Assembly (NCBI GenBank): GCA_947630775.1
Contig: CANRIY010000026.1
Coordinates: 1-15,270 of the forward strand
From: an uncultured Clostridia bacterium
Lineage (GTDB): Bacteria; Bacillota; Clostridia; Christensenellales; Borkfalkiaceae
Length of the DNA: 15,270 bases
Direction: 5' to 3'
This document shows, piece by piece, positions 1 through 6,337 of the stretch (positions are counted from its first letter, which is position 1; every line of letters begins with the position of its first letter). The position numbers were made by a program, and so were the translations under genes. The notes under the pieces were generated by a model, which was given only the letters and a program-made list of their open reading frames with translations, did not search any database and was not told where the DNA came from.

Positions 1-248
1 TCGAAGGGTCCGTCGGCGGGAAGCACGTTGGCCCCCGCGCCGAGGAGGCAGTACGGGATCTTTTCGCGGGAGAGAAAGGCGAGCAGGGCGCACGCCTCTT
101 CGCGGTCGGAGGGATAGGCCGCAACCGACGCCGTCCCCCCGCAGCCGATCGTCGTCCTTCTTGCAAGGGAGACGTTTTCCTCGGTCTTCAGCCAAGGGAA
201 CTTTTCGTTTAAGAGCGCAGAAACGCCCAAATTAAAACCATGGATCAT
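1..248 (-). CDS. murB: UDP-N-acetylenolpyruvoylglucosamine reductase (MurB), N-terminal fragment
   Basis: MurB reduces UDP-GlcNAc-enolpyruvate to UDP-MurNAc with NADPH and FAD, a committed cytoplasmic step of peptidoglycan precursor synthesis. The 82 visible residues match the start of its FAD-binding domain. TTIGCGG at 32-38 corresponds to the family's TTxxxGG, and LLGAGANVL at 68-76 corresponds to the usual LGxGSNLL, followed by the expected D and G. The remaining roughly 200 residues lie beyond the window edge. The chosen ATG (246-248) has GGAG at 261-264 on the coding strand; the ATG at 254-256 is in another frame and stops after three codons. The gene starts 23 nt after the stop of the upstream solute-binding-like gene, so the two are probably co-transcribed. 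One oddity is Ala in place of the usual Ser in the GSN motif. Family assignment is firm; activity cannot be judged from a fragment. Confidence 0.88.
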   Translation of the reverse strand, partial: MIHGFNLGVSALLNEKFPWLKTEENVSLARRTTIGCGGTASVAAYPSDREEACALLAFLSREKIPYCLLGAGANVLPADGPF

Positions 249-271
249 TTTACCATATTTCTCCGTTTTTT

Positions 272-1153
272 TCAATGGGATTTCAGATATTTCTCGATTT
301 TTTTCAAATCTTCTCCCGCACGGGCGAGATCGGAGACTTCGGACAGCGCCGCAGAGGAAGCAAATACGCTCACCGTCCGAGCAGGTTCTTTCGGCGCTTC
401 CATCCCGATCCCCGAAAGAAGCTCCTGCGTCCGCCCAGAGAGAAGCTCTTCGACGAGCCGCATGCAATCCTCCCGTTTTTCTTCGGAAAGAATTGCAATA
501 TATTGAAATAGGTCGTTGTATCCATCTAAATCGCGGGTATATACGCTTACGCCGCGGCTCTGAAAACGGCAAACATCCCTCTGCGTGCCCAAGAGATAGC
601 GGTATTCCCCGTTCAAAAAACCCGTATAGGCGGCGTCTGAAGGAAGTTCCGTCCCCTTGAACCCTCCGAATACAGCGGAAAGGACGGAAAGGTTGCTCCC
701 GCCGCAGGAGACAGCGACTTCCCCCTCTTCGCCGAACCCTTCGTCGAGGGAAAACAGCACATATTTCCCCGCGCACCACGGCACGGCAAGACAATGCCCC
801 CCGATACTTCCTCCCGAAAAGGAATACGGCAAAGGCTTGCACTCCTCCGCAAACTCCCAAAGTCCCACGCCGAAAGAGAGCATATCGGGTTTTTTGCCTT
901 CGGAAAGTGCCGCGCGCGCACCTTCCGCGGTATAGGAGAGCACATAATAGTAGACGCCCTCCCCTTCGATGCGGCGGGCGGCCTTTGCGAGAAAGGACGT
1001 CCGCGACCCCTTTCCCCCTTCGAACGTATCGACATTCCAGACTTCAACGATCCGTTTTTCCACGGCTTCCGACCTCGTTTCGGGGAAGAAAAGAAGGCAT
1101 ACGAGGATCGCGGCGATCACAAAAAACGGAATGAGTTTTAAGAGCTTCTTCAT
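272..1153 (-). CDS. membrane-anchored solute-binding-protein-like protein, ligand unknown
   Basis: The 293-residue product has a basic N-terminus and a hydrophobic segment at about 7-23. No convincing lipobox is present, because Cys19 follows Val, so it probably stays anchored by an uncleaved helix with an extracytoplasmic domain. The start of that domain, IVEVWNVDTFEGG at 35-47 followed by GSRTSFLAKAARRIE (49-63), and PDMLSFGVG at 89-97 resemble ABC sugar-binding proteins of Clostridia. At about 260 residues it is shorter than most, and no permease or ATPase is adjacent. The ATG at 1151-1153 was chosen because the signal-anchor follows directly. The frame stays open to 1297, but that extension runs through two hairpins and has no protein-like character. 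No Shine-Dalgarno site precedes the start. The murB ATG lies 23 nt downstream. The solute-binding-like fold is an inference from motif style; function is unknown. Confidence 0.72.
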   Translation of the reverse strand: MKKLLKLIPFFVIAAILVCLLFFPETRSEAVEKRIVEVWNVDTFEGGKGSRTSFLAKAARRIEGEGVYYYVLSYTAEGARAALSEGKKPDMLSFGVGLWEFAEECKPLPYSFSGGSIGGHCLAVPWCAGKYVLFSLDEGFGEEGEVAVSCGGSNLSVLSAVFGGFKGTELPSDAAYTGFLNGEYRYLLGTQRDVCRFQSRGVSVYTRDLDGYNDLFQYIAILSEEKREDCMRLVEELLSGRTQELLSGIGMEAPKEPARTVSVFASSAALSEVSDLARAGEDLKKIEKYLKSH

Positions 1154-1160
1154 ATATAAT

Positions 1161-1191
1161 ATTGTATTAACGGAACTTCGGGCACATGCAA
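1161..1191 (-). promoter_or_regulatory. possible promoter for a leaderless transcript of the 272-1153 gene
   Basis: On the minus strand TTGCAT (1191-1186) and TACAAT (1166-1161) are separated by 19 nt, which is longer than optimal. The TACAAT ends exactly 7 nt before the A of the start codon, so transcription could begin at or next to the ATG. This would fit the absence of a ribosome binding site. The assignment is weak because of the spacer and the imperfect -35 box. Confidence 0.35.
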
Positions 1192-1215
1192 GAAGGGACG
1201 CCGTAGCGTCCCTTC
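1192..1215 (-). repeat. perfect 10-bp hairpin with a UACG tetraloop on the minus strand
   Basis: Arms 1192-1201 and 1206-1215 are exact reverse complements around four bases. Read on the minus strand the loop is C(TACG)G, the very stable UNCG class, which suggests that any RNA made here is minus-strand. No T-tract follows on either strand, so it does not look like an ordinary intrinsic terminator. It sits about 38 nt before the start codon of the downstream gene. Confidence 0.75.
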
Positions 1216-1218
1216 CGC

Positions 1219-1250
1219 GCCTCTGCCGCCACGCGTGTTTCGGCAGAGGC
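1219..1250 (-). repeat. perfect 10-bp hairpin with a 12-nt loop, next to the tetraloop hairpin
   Basis: Arms 1219-1228 and 1241-1250 are exact reverse complements. The loop contains the 8-nt palindrome CACGCGTG (1230-1237). Only three bases separate this hairpin from the one at 1192-1215, so a minus-strand RNA would form two stacked stems. The rest of the 1154-1330 gap is AT-rich, with an ATAAAA/TTTTAT mini-stem near 1290-1307 and a short dyad ACCCCTGAGAGGGT near 1312-1325. No known riboswitch class was recognised. Confidence 0.7.
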
Positions 1251-1330
1251 TCTATTTCAAAGCGTTCCCGCTGAGAATTAGATTGTGATAAAAACACGCT
1301 TTTATGCTTTCACCCCTGAGAGGGTAAATT

Positions 1331-1486
1331 TTAACTGCGGCGCACGAAGCTGTCGCAGCAGGTGCAATGCTCGCAGTCGCAGGTATTGCCCACATGGATC
1401 TTGTCGAGCTCGCACATCATACCGTCGCGGTTAAACCTGCAATCGGACACGCCGCAGGAGACTCCGCTGTTGATCGTATGTTCCAT
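1331..1486 (-). CDS. DUF1540 cysteine-rich mini-protein
   Basis: This 51-residue protein has eight cysteines, at 11, 16, 25, 36, 38, 41, 43 and 44. The layout (Val-Ser-Cys, then an Asn-x-x-Gly turn before the third Cys, an Ile-x-Val strand, then a C-terminal Cys cluster ending CCDSF) matches DUF1540, a family of unknown function common in Clostridia and often found in one or two copies per protein. The cysteines suggest metal binding, probably zinc, but this is inferred. The start is firm: ATG at 1484-1486 is preceded by AAAGGAGGGG (1490-1499). It diverges from rplI across a 95-nt region, with a TATAAT-like box at 1527-1532. No signal peptide is present, so it should be cytoplasmic. It could act as a small redox or metal-responsive protein; nothing in the sequence decides this. 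Confidence 0.85.
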   Translation of the reverse strand: MEHTINSGVSCGVSDCRFNRDGMMCELDKIHVGNTCDCEHCTCCDSFVRRS

Positions 1487-1526
1487 ATTCCCCTCCTTTG
1501 TTTGCAGTATGTACGTTTTTTCGGAA

Positions 1527-1532
1527 ATTATA
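1527..1532 (-). promoter_or_regulatory. putative -10 box for the DUF1540 gene
   Basis: The minus strand reads TATAAT here, about 40 nt before the DUF1540 start codon. No good -35 box stands 16-18 nt upstream. The box abuts the -35 element of the divergent rplI promoter (1533-1538), so polymerase at one promoter would probably exclude the other. Confidence 0.4.
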
Positions 1533-1561
1533 TTGACAAACGCACTTTTGCCGTGTACAAT
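1533..1561 (+). promoter_or_regulatory. sigma-A promoter of rplI
   Basis: TTGACA (1533-1538) and TACAAT (1556-1561) are separated by exactly 17 nt. Expected transcription starts near 1568, leaving a leader of only about 14 nt that begins at the AAGGAG ribosome binding site (1568-1573). L9 autoregulation by a long leader is therefore unlikely. Confidence 0.85.
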
Positions 1562-1581
1562 AAAGAAAAGGAGTTCTCATT

Positions 1582-2025
1582 ATGAAAGTAATTCTCAAAA
1601 CAGATGTAAAAGGCAGCGGAAAAGCGGGCGACGTCATAGAAGTATCTGACGGATACGCGAGGAATTTCCTCTTGAAGAAGGGGCTTGCCGAGGCGGCGAC
1701 GTCCGGCGGCGTCAATGAAGTCAACCAGAGAAAGAAAGCGGAAGCATACCATAAGGCGGAAAACGAAAAGGCACTCAAAGAGCTCTCGGCAAAACTTATG
1801 GGAACGGGCGTGACTGTTCCCATCCGCGCGGGTGAAAACGGCAGAACGTTCGGCTCCGTCACGACGCAGCACATCGCGGCTGCCCTCTCCGAACTCGGTT
1901 TTGAGATCGACAAAAAGCGGATCACGCTCAAAGAGCCCATCAAAAACGTCGGCGAGTACGAGGCGGACGTCCGCTTTATGGAAGGCGTCGTATCAAAGAT
2001 CAAGGTCAACGTCGTCGCACAATAA
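1582..2025 (+). CDS. rplI: large-subunit ribosomal protein L9
   Basis: The 147-residue protein is full length for bacterial L9, which binds domain V of 23S rRNA near the L1 stalk and helps to limit frameshifting. The N-terminal rRNA-binding domain is recognisable from MKVILKTDVKGSGKAGDVIEV and the SDGYARNFLLKKGLA signature at about 22-36. A charged connecting helix follows at about 45-75, then the C-terminal domain with the TFGSVT segment near 90. The ATG has AAGGAG eight bases upstream and a near-consensus promoter. In many Bacillota rplI sits with dnaB, gdpP or rpsR; here it is a single-gene unit with its own promoter and a strong terminator, next to a divergent DUF1540 gene. Confidence 0.97.
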   Translation: MKVILKTDVKGSGKAGDVIEVSDGYARNFLLKKGLAEAATSGGVNEVNQRKKAEAYHKAENEKALKELSAKLMGTGVTVPIRAGENGRTFGSVTTQHIAAALSELGFEIDKKRITLKEPIKNVGEYEADVRFMEGVVSKIKVNVVAQ

Positions 2026-2031
2026 AATCAA

Positions 2032-2072
2032 TATACAAACGGGGCGCCCGATTCGGACGCCCCGTTTGTATA
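2032..2072. terminator. bidirectional terminator between convergent rplI and the hydrogenase gene
   Basis: A perfect 15-bp inverted repeat (2032-2046 with 2058-2072) surrounds an 11-nt loop that can add a CCG/CGG pairing. The stem has a GC-rich core and AT-rich feet. It serves rplI from the plus side and the adhE-hydrogenase transcript from the minus side, where TTGATTTTATT follows. The remaining bases to 2107 hold only a small dyad, TATGTC-T-GACATA (2074-2086). Confidence 0.85.
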
Positions 2073-2107
2073 CTATGTCTGACATAATACTATGCTAAAA
2101 TGCCTTT

Positions 2108-3610
2108 TTAAGGAAGTTTTCTCGTATAAAGCTCCTTGGGAGGCACTTTTTCATCTGTTTCTTCTGCAAATTTTTTGATTTCTTCCGTCCCCTTCCCGAC
2201 GGGGATATTCACTCCCGCGCCGCCGACACACCCCCCGGGGCACGCCATTCCTTCCAGAAGATAACCCTCCCTCTTTCCGTATTTGGCGAGGCGAAGCATC
2301 TTTCTGCACTCGAAGAGCCCTTCCGCATGGTCGATCTTCACCTCTGCGTCGGGGTAATATTTTTTGAGGCAATTTTCGACCGCCTTTGCAACGCCTCCCG
2401 AAGCGCCGTATCCCCTTCCCGCAGCCGTTGCGCCGCGGCACTCAGTCTCCCCGCAGCTTTCGGGATCGATCCCCCGCGCTTCAAAGACCGCGGCAAGTTC
2501 TTCGAACGTGATGACGAAATCCACGTCCGAGCGGACGCTTTCGCGCATTGCCTCGAGCTTTTTCGCCGCGCACGGCCCGATAAAGACGACTTTTGCGGCG
2601 GGATGATCCTGTTTGATCATGCGGGCTGTCATCACCATCGGCGTGAGCGTCTCCGAGATCCCGTCCGCGAGCGCGGGAAATTCCCGCTCTGCGAGCATGA
2701 TCCACGAGGGACAGCAGGAAGTGAGTAAAAACGGATGCTCGCCCGAGGCGACTTTTTCGGCATATTTCTTTGCCTCTGCCGTCGCGCCGAGATCCGCGCC
2801 GCTTGCGACCTCATATACTTCGCAGAAACCGAGCATTTTCAGGGCGGAAAAGAGCTTTCCGAGCGTCACATTTTCCCCGAACTGCCCGATGACAGACGGC
2901 GCGACTTCGGCAACGATCTTCTCCCCCGCCTTGATGGCGTTGATGAGCTGAAAGATCTGCGATTTATCCACGATCGCCCCGAACGGGCAATGCACCATAC
3001 ACTGGCCGCAGGCGACGCATTTTTCGGGATCAATATAAGCTCTTCCCAGCCTGTCGTCCGAGATCGCGCCGACGCCGCAGTTTTCCGCGCAGGGACGGAT
3101 CTTATGGACGATCCCTTCATACGGGCATGCGGGCTTGCATTTCCCGCAGCGGATGCACTTTTCATCGTCGATCTCGGCATACCCGTCCTCCCGCACATGG
3201 ACGGCATGGACGGGACAGGCGTGCACACAGTAGCGCGAGATGCACTTTCTGCATCTGCTCGTTACCTCATACTTATTGTCTTCGCACTTATCGCATGCGG
3301 ACGGGATCACCTGCATGAGCGGCGGTTCGTAATATTTTTCGGAAATATTGCTCTTATCGAAGCCGCTCGTAAGGTGTGCGGGACTGTCCTGCGGGTTGAG
3401 GGACATTCCCACGGCGAGCCGTACGCGCTCGGAAGCGATCGCCCTTTCGCGGTAGATGCTCTCGCGGTAGCGAGGTTTTTCGGTCGGCGCAAGTTTATAG
3501 GGGATCGCCTCCAAGTCGCTTGCAACGTTTTCCGAATCGAATGCCGCCTTTGCGACTTCGACAAAGACTTTATGCCTGAGTTCCGACGATGAACTGATAA
3601 ATTTGATCAT
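2108..3610 (-). CDS. [FeFe] hydrogenase, group B-like, with ferredoxin-type Fe-S domains
   Basis: The 500-residue cytoplasmic enzyme probably interconverts protons and H2 using reduced ferredoxin. H-cluster motifs are present: TSCCPSW (297-303) with the proton-relay and ligand cysteines 299 and 300, GPCAAKKLEA (346-355, ligand Cys347) and MACPGGCVGGAG (455-466, ligands Cys457 and Cys461). GPC for MPC and GGAG for the GGGQP ending of group A point to group B. The N-terminal third is cysteine-rich: C106/C109, then CxxCx4CxxxCP at 120-133, and two CxxCxxCxxxCP ferredoxin motifs at 152-163 and 198-209, so two or three [4Fe-4S] clusters are likely. The ATG at 3608-3610 overlaps the adhE stop (ATGA) and has no clear ribosome binding site, suggesting translational coupling. 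The frame is open upstream only inside adhE. HydE, HydF and HydG maturases, needed for activity, are not in the window. Confidence 0.9.
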   Translation of the reverse strand: MIKFISSSSELRHKVFVEVAKAAFDSENVASDLEAIPYKLAPTEKPRYRESIYRERAIASERVRLAVGMSLNPQDSPAHLTSGFDKSNISEKYYEPPLMQVIPSACDKCEDNKYEVTSRCRKCISRYCVHACPVHAVHVREDGYAEIDDEKCIRCGKCKPACPYEGIVHKIRPCAENCGVGAISDDRLGRAYIDPEKCVACGQCMVHCPFGAIVDKSQIFQLINAIKAGEKIVAEVAPSVIGQFGENVTLGKLFSALKMLGFCEVYEVASGADLGATAEAKKYAEKVASGEHPFLLTSCCPSWIMLAEREFPALADGISETLTPMVMTARMIKQDHPAAKVVFIGPCAAKKLEAMRESVRSDVDFVITFEELAAVFEARGIDPESCGETECRGATAAGRGYGASGGVAKAVENCLKKYYPDAEVKIDHAEGLFECRKMLRLAKYGKREGYLLEGMACPGGCVGGAGVNIPVGKGTEEIKKFAEETDEKVPPKELYTRKLP

Positions 3611-6222
3611 ACATTTCTGCCGTAGTAAGCGTTCAAATACATTTGTTTGATTTCGGACATGAGAGGATAGCGGGGATTGGCGCCCGTGCATTGGTCGTCA
3701 AAGGCGTCCTCTGTCATTTTATCGAGTTTCGAAAGGAACTCTTCCTCGGTAAATTTCCCTTCGAGTGCTTCTTTGATCGTCATGGGCTGGCCGATCTCGC
3801 GCATGAGGCAGCGGAGCTTTTGGATGAGCGCTTCGACGCATTCCTCGTCCGATCCGCCCGTGAGGCCTAAATAGCGGGCGACGTCGGCATAACGCGCCAT
3901 ACATTGCGGATAGGCGTACTGGGGGAAGGTCCCGAGTTTTGCGGGCGCCTCGGAGCTGTTGAAGCGGATCACCTCTTCGAGCATGAGCGCATTTGCCATG
4001 CCGTGCGCGATGTGGAAATAGGACCCGAGCTTATGCGCCATGGAGTGGCAGACGCCGAGGAAGGCATTCGCGAATGCCATACCCGCCATCGTCGCCGCAT
4101 TGGCGACCCGCTCGCGCGCCTCGGGATCGGCTGCGCCCTTCTGATAGGCGGAGGGAAGATAGGTGAAAAGGAGTTTTAGTGCCTCTTTGGCAATGCCGTT
4201 GGTGTAATCGGTCGCCATGACGGACGCAATCGCTTCGAGCGCATGGCTCACGGCGTCGATCCCCGCGCAGGAAGTGAGTCCTTTGGGGATATTCATCATG
4301 AGATCGGCGTCCACGATCGCGATATCGGGCATGAGTTCATAGTCGGCAAGCGGATATTTTGTCCCGCTCGACTCTTCGGTAATGACGGCGAACGGCGTGA
4401 CTTCGCTTCCCGTGCCCGCCGTCGAGGGAATGGCGACAAAGAGCGCCTTCTCCCCCATATGCGGGAAGGAGTAAACGCGCTTGCGGATGTCCGAAAAGCG
4501 CATCGCCATCCCTTCGAAGTCGACCTCGGGATGTTCGTACATGACCCACATGATCTTTGCCGCGTCCATGGGCGAACCCCCGCCGACGGCGACAATGACA
4601 TCGGGTGAAAAACTTCTCATCATCTCGACGCCCTTTCTTGCGCAAGCGAGAGTCGGATCGGGCGTAACGTCGAAAAACGTCTCGTGCTCGATGCCCTCTT
4701 CGTGCAGAATTTCGTTGATCCGCGACGTAAATCCGCTGTCATAGAGGAATTTATCCGTCACGATGAAGGCGCGTTTCTTATGATAGACCTCCGCGCCGAG
4801 CTCCTTTAACGCGACCGCAAGACAGCCTCGTTTGAAATACACCTTTTCGGGCGCCCTGAACCACAACATATTTTCTCTCCTTTCCGCAACCGTTTTGATC
4901 TGTATCAGATGTTTTACGCCGACGTTTTCCGAAACCGAATTTCCGCCCCAAGAGCCGCAGCCGAGGGTCAGGGAAGGTGCGAATTTGAAGTTATACAGAT
5001 CCCCGATCCCGCCGTGCGACGACGGCGTGTTGACGACAATGCGGCAGGTACGCATGACGTTTCGGAATTTTTCGAGCTTTTCCTTCCCCTCTCTCACATT
5101 GAGATAGATGGAAGAAGTGTGCCCGAGCCCGCCGTCTTTAATGAGCCTGTCCGCCTTGGCTACGGCGTCATCGAAGTTCTCGGCGCGGTACATCGCAAGG
5201 ACGGGCGAAAGTTTTTCATGGGCAAAGGGCTCGGAAAGATCGACGCTTTCGACCTCCCCGATGAGGACCCTGCTTCCCTTGGGCGCTTCAAATCCCGAAA
5301 GACGGGCGATCGTTTCGGCGCTCTGCCCGACGATCCTTGCATTGAGGGCGCCGTTGATGATCATCGTTTTCCTGACTTTCTCCGTCTCTTCGGGCGTAAG
5401 GAAATATGCGCCGCGCTTCTTCATTTCCGCCTTAAAGTCGTCGTAGACGTCTTTGAGGACGATGACGGACTGCTCCGACGCGCAGATCATGCCGTTATCA
5501 AAGGTCTTGGAGTGCAGAACGGAAGAAGCGGCAAGTTTCAGGTCGGCCGTTGAGTCGATGACGGCAGGCGTATTGCCCGCGCCGACGCCGATCGCAGGTT
5601 TTCCCGAAGAATACGCCGCCTTGACCATGCCGGGGCCCCCCGTCGCGAGGATCATATCCGCCTCGCGCATGATCATTCCCGAGAGCGGCACGTTGGGCTG
5701 GTCGATCCAGCCGATGATACCGTCGGGCGCGCCTGCCTTGACCGCCGCTTCGAGCACGATCTTTGCCGCCTCGATCGTCGACTTCTTCGCACGGGGATGC
5801 GGCGAAATGATGAGCCCGTTTCTCGTCTTTAAGGAAATGAGACACTTAAAGATCGCCGTGGACGTGGGATTCGTCGTCGGAATGACGGCAGCGAGCACAC
5901 CGATCGGCTCTGCAATGCGGGTGATGCCGTATCCCTCGTCGTGTTCGAGAACGCCGCAAGTCTTTGTATTTTTATAGGCGTTGTAGATATATTCCGAGGC
6001 ATAGTGGTTTTTGATAACCTTGTCCTCGACGACGCCCATCCCCGTCTCCTCGACGGCGAGTTTTGCGAGCGGGATCCGCGCTTTGTTTGCCGCCATTGCT
6101 GCCTCGAAAAAGATCTTATCCACCTGTTCCTGCGTATAGGTTGCGAACCGCTCCTGCGCGGCGCGGACGTTTGCGAGAAGTTTTTTCAGCGATTCTTCAT
6201 CGTTTACGATAAAATCCTTCAT
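3607..6222 (-). CDS. adhE: bifunctional acetaldehyde-CoA/alcohol dehydrogenase
   Basis: AdhE reduces acetyl-CoA to acetaldehyde and then to ethanol, oxidising two NADH, and normally forms filaments (spirosomes) in the cytoplasm. At 871 residues it is typical in length. The aldehyde dehydrogenase half (about 1-445) contains IPTTNPT (114-120) and the catalytic FDNGMICASEQS, with Cys247 as nucleophile. The Fe-dependent alcohol dehydrogenase half (about 455-871) contains the NAD-binding GGGSPMD (547-553), PSTAGTGSEVTPF (599-611) and probable iron ligands Asp656, His660, His726 and His740, in the spacing known from E. coli AdhE. No key residue is missing. The start has GGAGGAAG at 6224-6231 and a strong extended -10 promoter. 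The hydrogenase gene follows with an ATGA overlap. Together they would oxidise NADH and reduced ferredoxin during fermentation. No Rex-type operator was recognised in the promoter. Confidence 0.97.
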   Translation of the reverse strand: MKDFIVNDEESLKKLLANVRAAQERFATYTQEQVDKIFFEAAMAANKARIPLAKLAVEETGMGVVEDKVIKNHYASEYIYNAYKNTKTCGVLEHDEGYGITRIAEPIGVLAAVIPTTNPTSTAIFKCLISLKTRNGLIISPHPRAKKSTIEAAKIVLEAAVKAGAPDGIIGWIDQPNVPLSGMIMREADMILATGGPGMVKAAYSSGKPAIGVGAGNTPAVIDSTADLKLAASSVLHSKTFDNGMICASEQSVIVLKDVYDDFKAEMKKRGAYFLTPEETEKVRKTMIINGALNARIVGQSAETIARLSGFEAPKGSRVLIGEVESVDLSEPFAHEKLSPVLAMYRAENFDDAVAKADRLIKDGGLGHTSSIYLNVREGKEKLEKFRNVMRTCRIVVNTPSSHGGIGDLYNFKFAPSLTLGCGSWGGNSVSENVGVKHLIQIKTVAERRENMLWFRAPEKVYFKRGCLAVALKELGAEVYHKKRAFIVTDKFLYDSGFTSRINEILHEEGIEHETFFDVTPDPTLACARKGVEMMRSFSPDVIVAVGGGSPMDAAKIMWVMYEHPEVDFEGMAMRFSDIRKRVYSFPHMGEKALFVAIPSTAGTGSEVTPFAVITEESSGTKYPLADYELMPDIAIVDADLMMNIPKGLTSCAGIDAVSHALEAIASVMATDYTNGIAKEALKLLFTYLPSAYQKGAADPEARERVANAATMAGMAFANAFLGVCHSMAHKLGSYFHIAHGMANALMLEEVIRFNSSEAPAKLGTFPQYAYPQCMARYADVARYLGLTGGSDEECVEALIQKLRCLMREIGQPMTIKEALEGKFTEEEFLSKLDKMTEDAFDDQCTGANPRYPLMSEIKQMYLNAYYGRNV

Positions 6223-6252
6223 ACTTCCTCCGACTAAAATACTCTTGATATC

Positions 6253-6281
6253 ATCTTACCAAATATTCCCAAAAAAGTCAA
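6253..6281 (-). promoter_or_regulatory. sigma-A promoter of the adhE-hydrogenase operon
   Basis: On the minus strand TTGACT (6281-6276) and TAAGAT (6258-6253) are 17 nt apart, with a TGG extended -10 motif just upstream of TAAGAT. The predicted transcript starts near 6246, giving a leader of about 24 nt with a strong GGAGGAAG site. Confidence 0.85.
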
Positions 6282-6292
6282 TATCCACACAT

Positions 6293-6322
6293 AAAAAACG
6301 GGCGCACTAAAATGTGCACCCG
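6293..6322 (-). terminator. intrinsic terminator of the beta-helix lipoprotein gene
   Basis: Arms 6314-6322 and 6299-6307 form a 9-bp stem with one G-U pair and a 6-nt AT loop. On the minus strand it is followed by six T residues (6298-6293). It lies just after the stop codon at 6338 and separates that transcript from the adhE promoter. Confidence 0.92.
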
Positions 6323-6337
6323 CATTTAACTCTAATT

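Noticed and set aside
1154..1297. N-terminal extension of the solute-binding-like protein by 48 residues
   Set aside because: The extension starts at a non-ATG codon, reads through both perfect hairpins and would bury the signal-anchor sequence internally.
1305..1345. Riboswitch-like sequence containing CTGAGAGGGT
   Set aside because: It recalls fragments of TPP or glycine riboswitches, but the other conserved elements are missing on both strands.
1431..2009. 192-codon minus-strand open frame opposite rplI
   Set aside because: It is antisense to ribosomal protein L9 and overlaps both divergent promoters; the DUF1540 gene explains the minus-strand coding here.
2070..2094. Direct repeat ATACTATG and dyad TATGTC-T-GACATA beside the bidirectional terminator
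   Set aside because: Short and AT-rich, with no gene start nearby to control; likely chance.
2735..3592. 285-codon plus-strand open frame opposite the hydrogenase gene
   Set aside because: It is the mirror frame of a gene with intact H-cluster motifs, has no ribosome binding site and shows no protein-family character.
6223..6292. Rex (redox repressor) operator at the adhE promoter
   Set aside because: Expected for this gene in Clostridia, but no TTGTTAA-type dyad was found in the promoter region.
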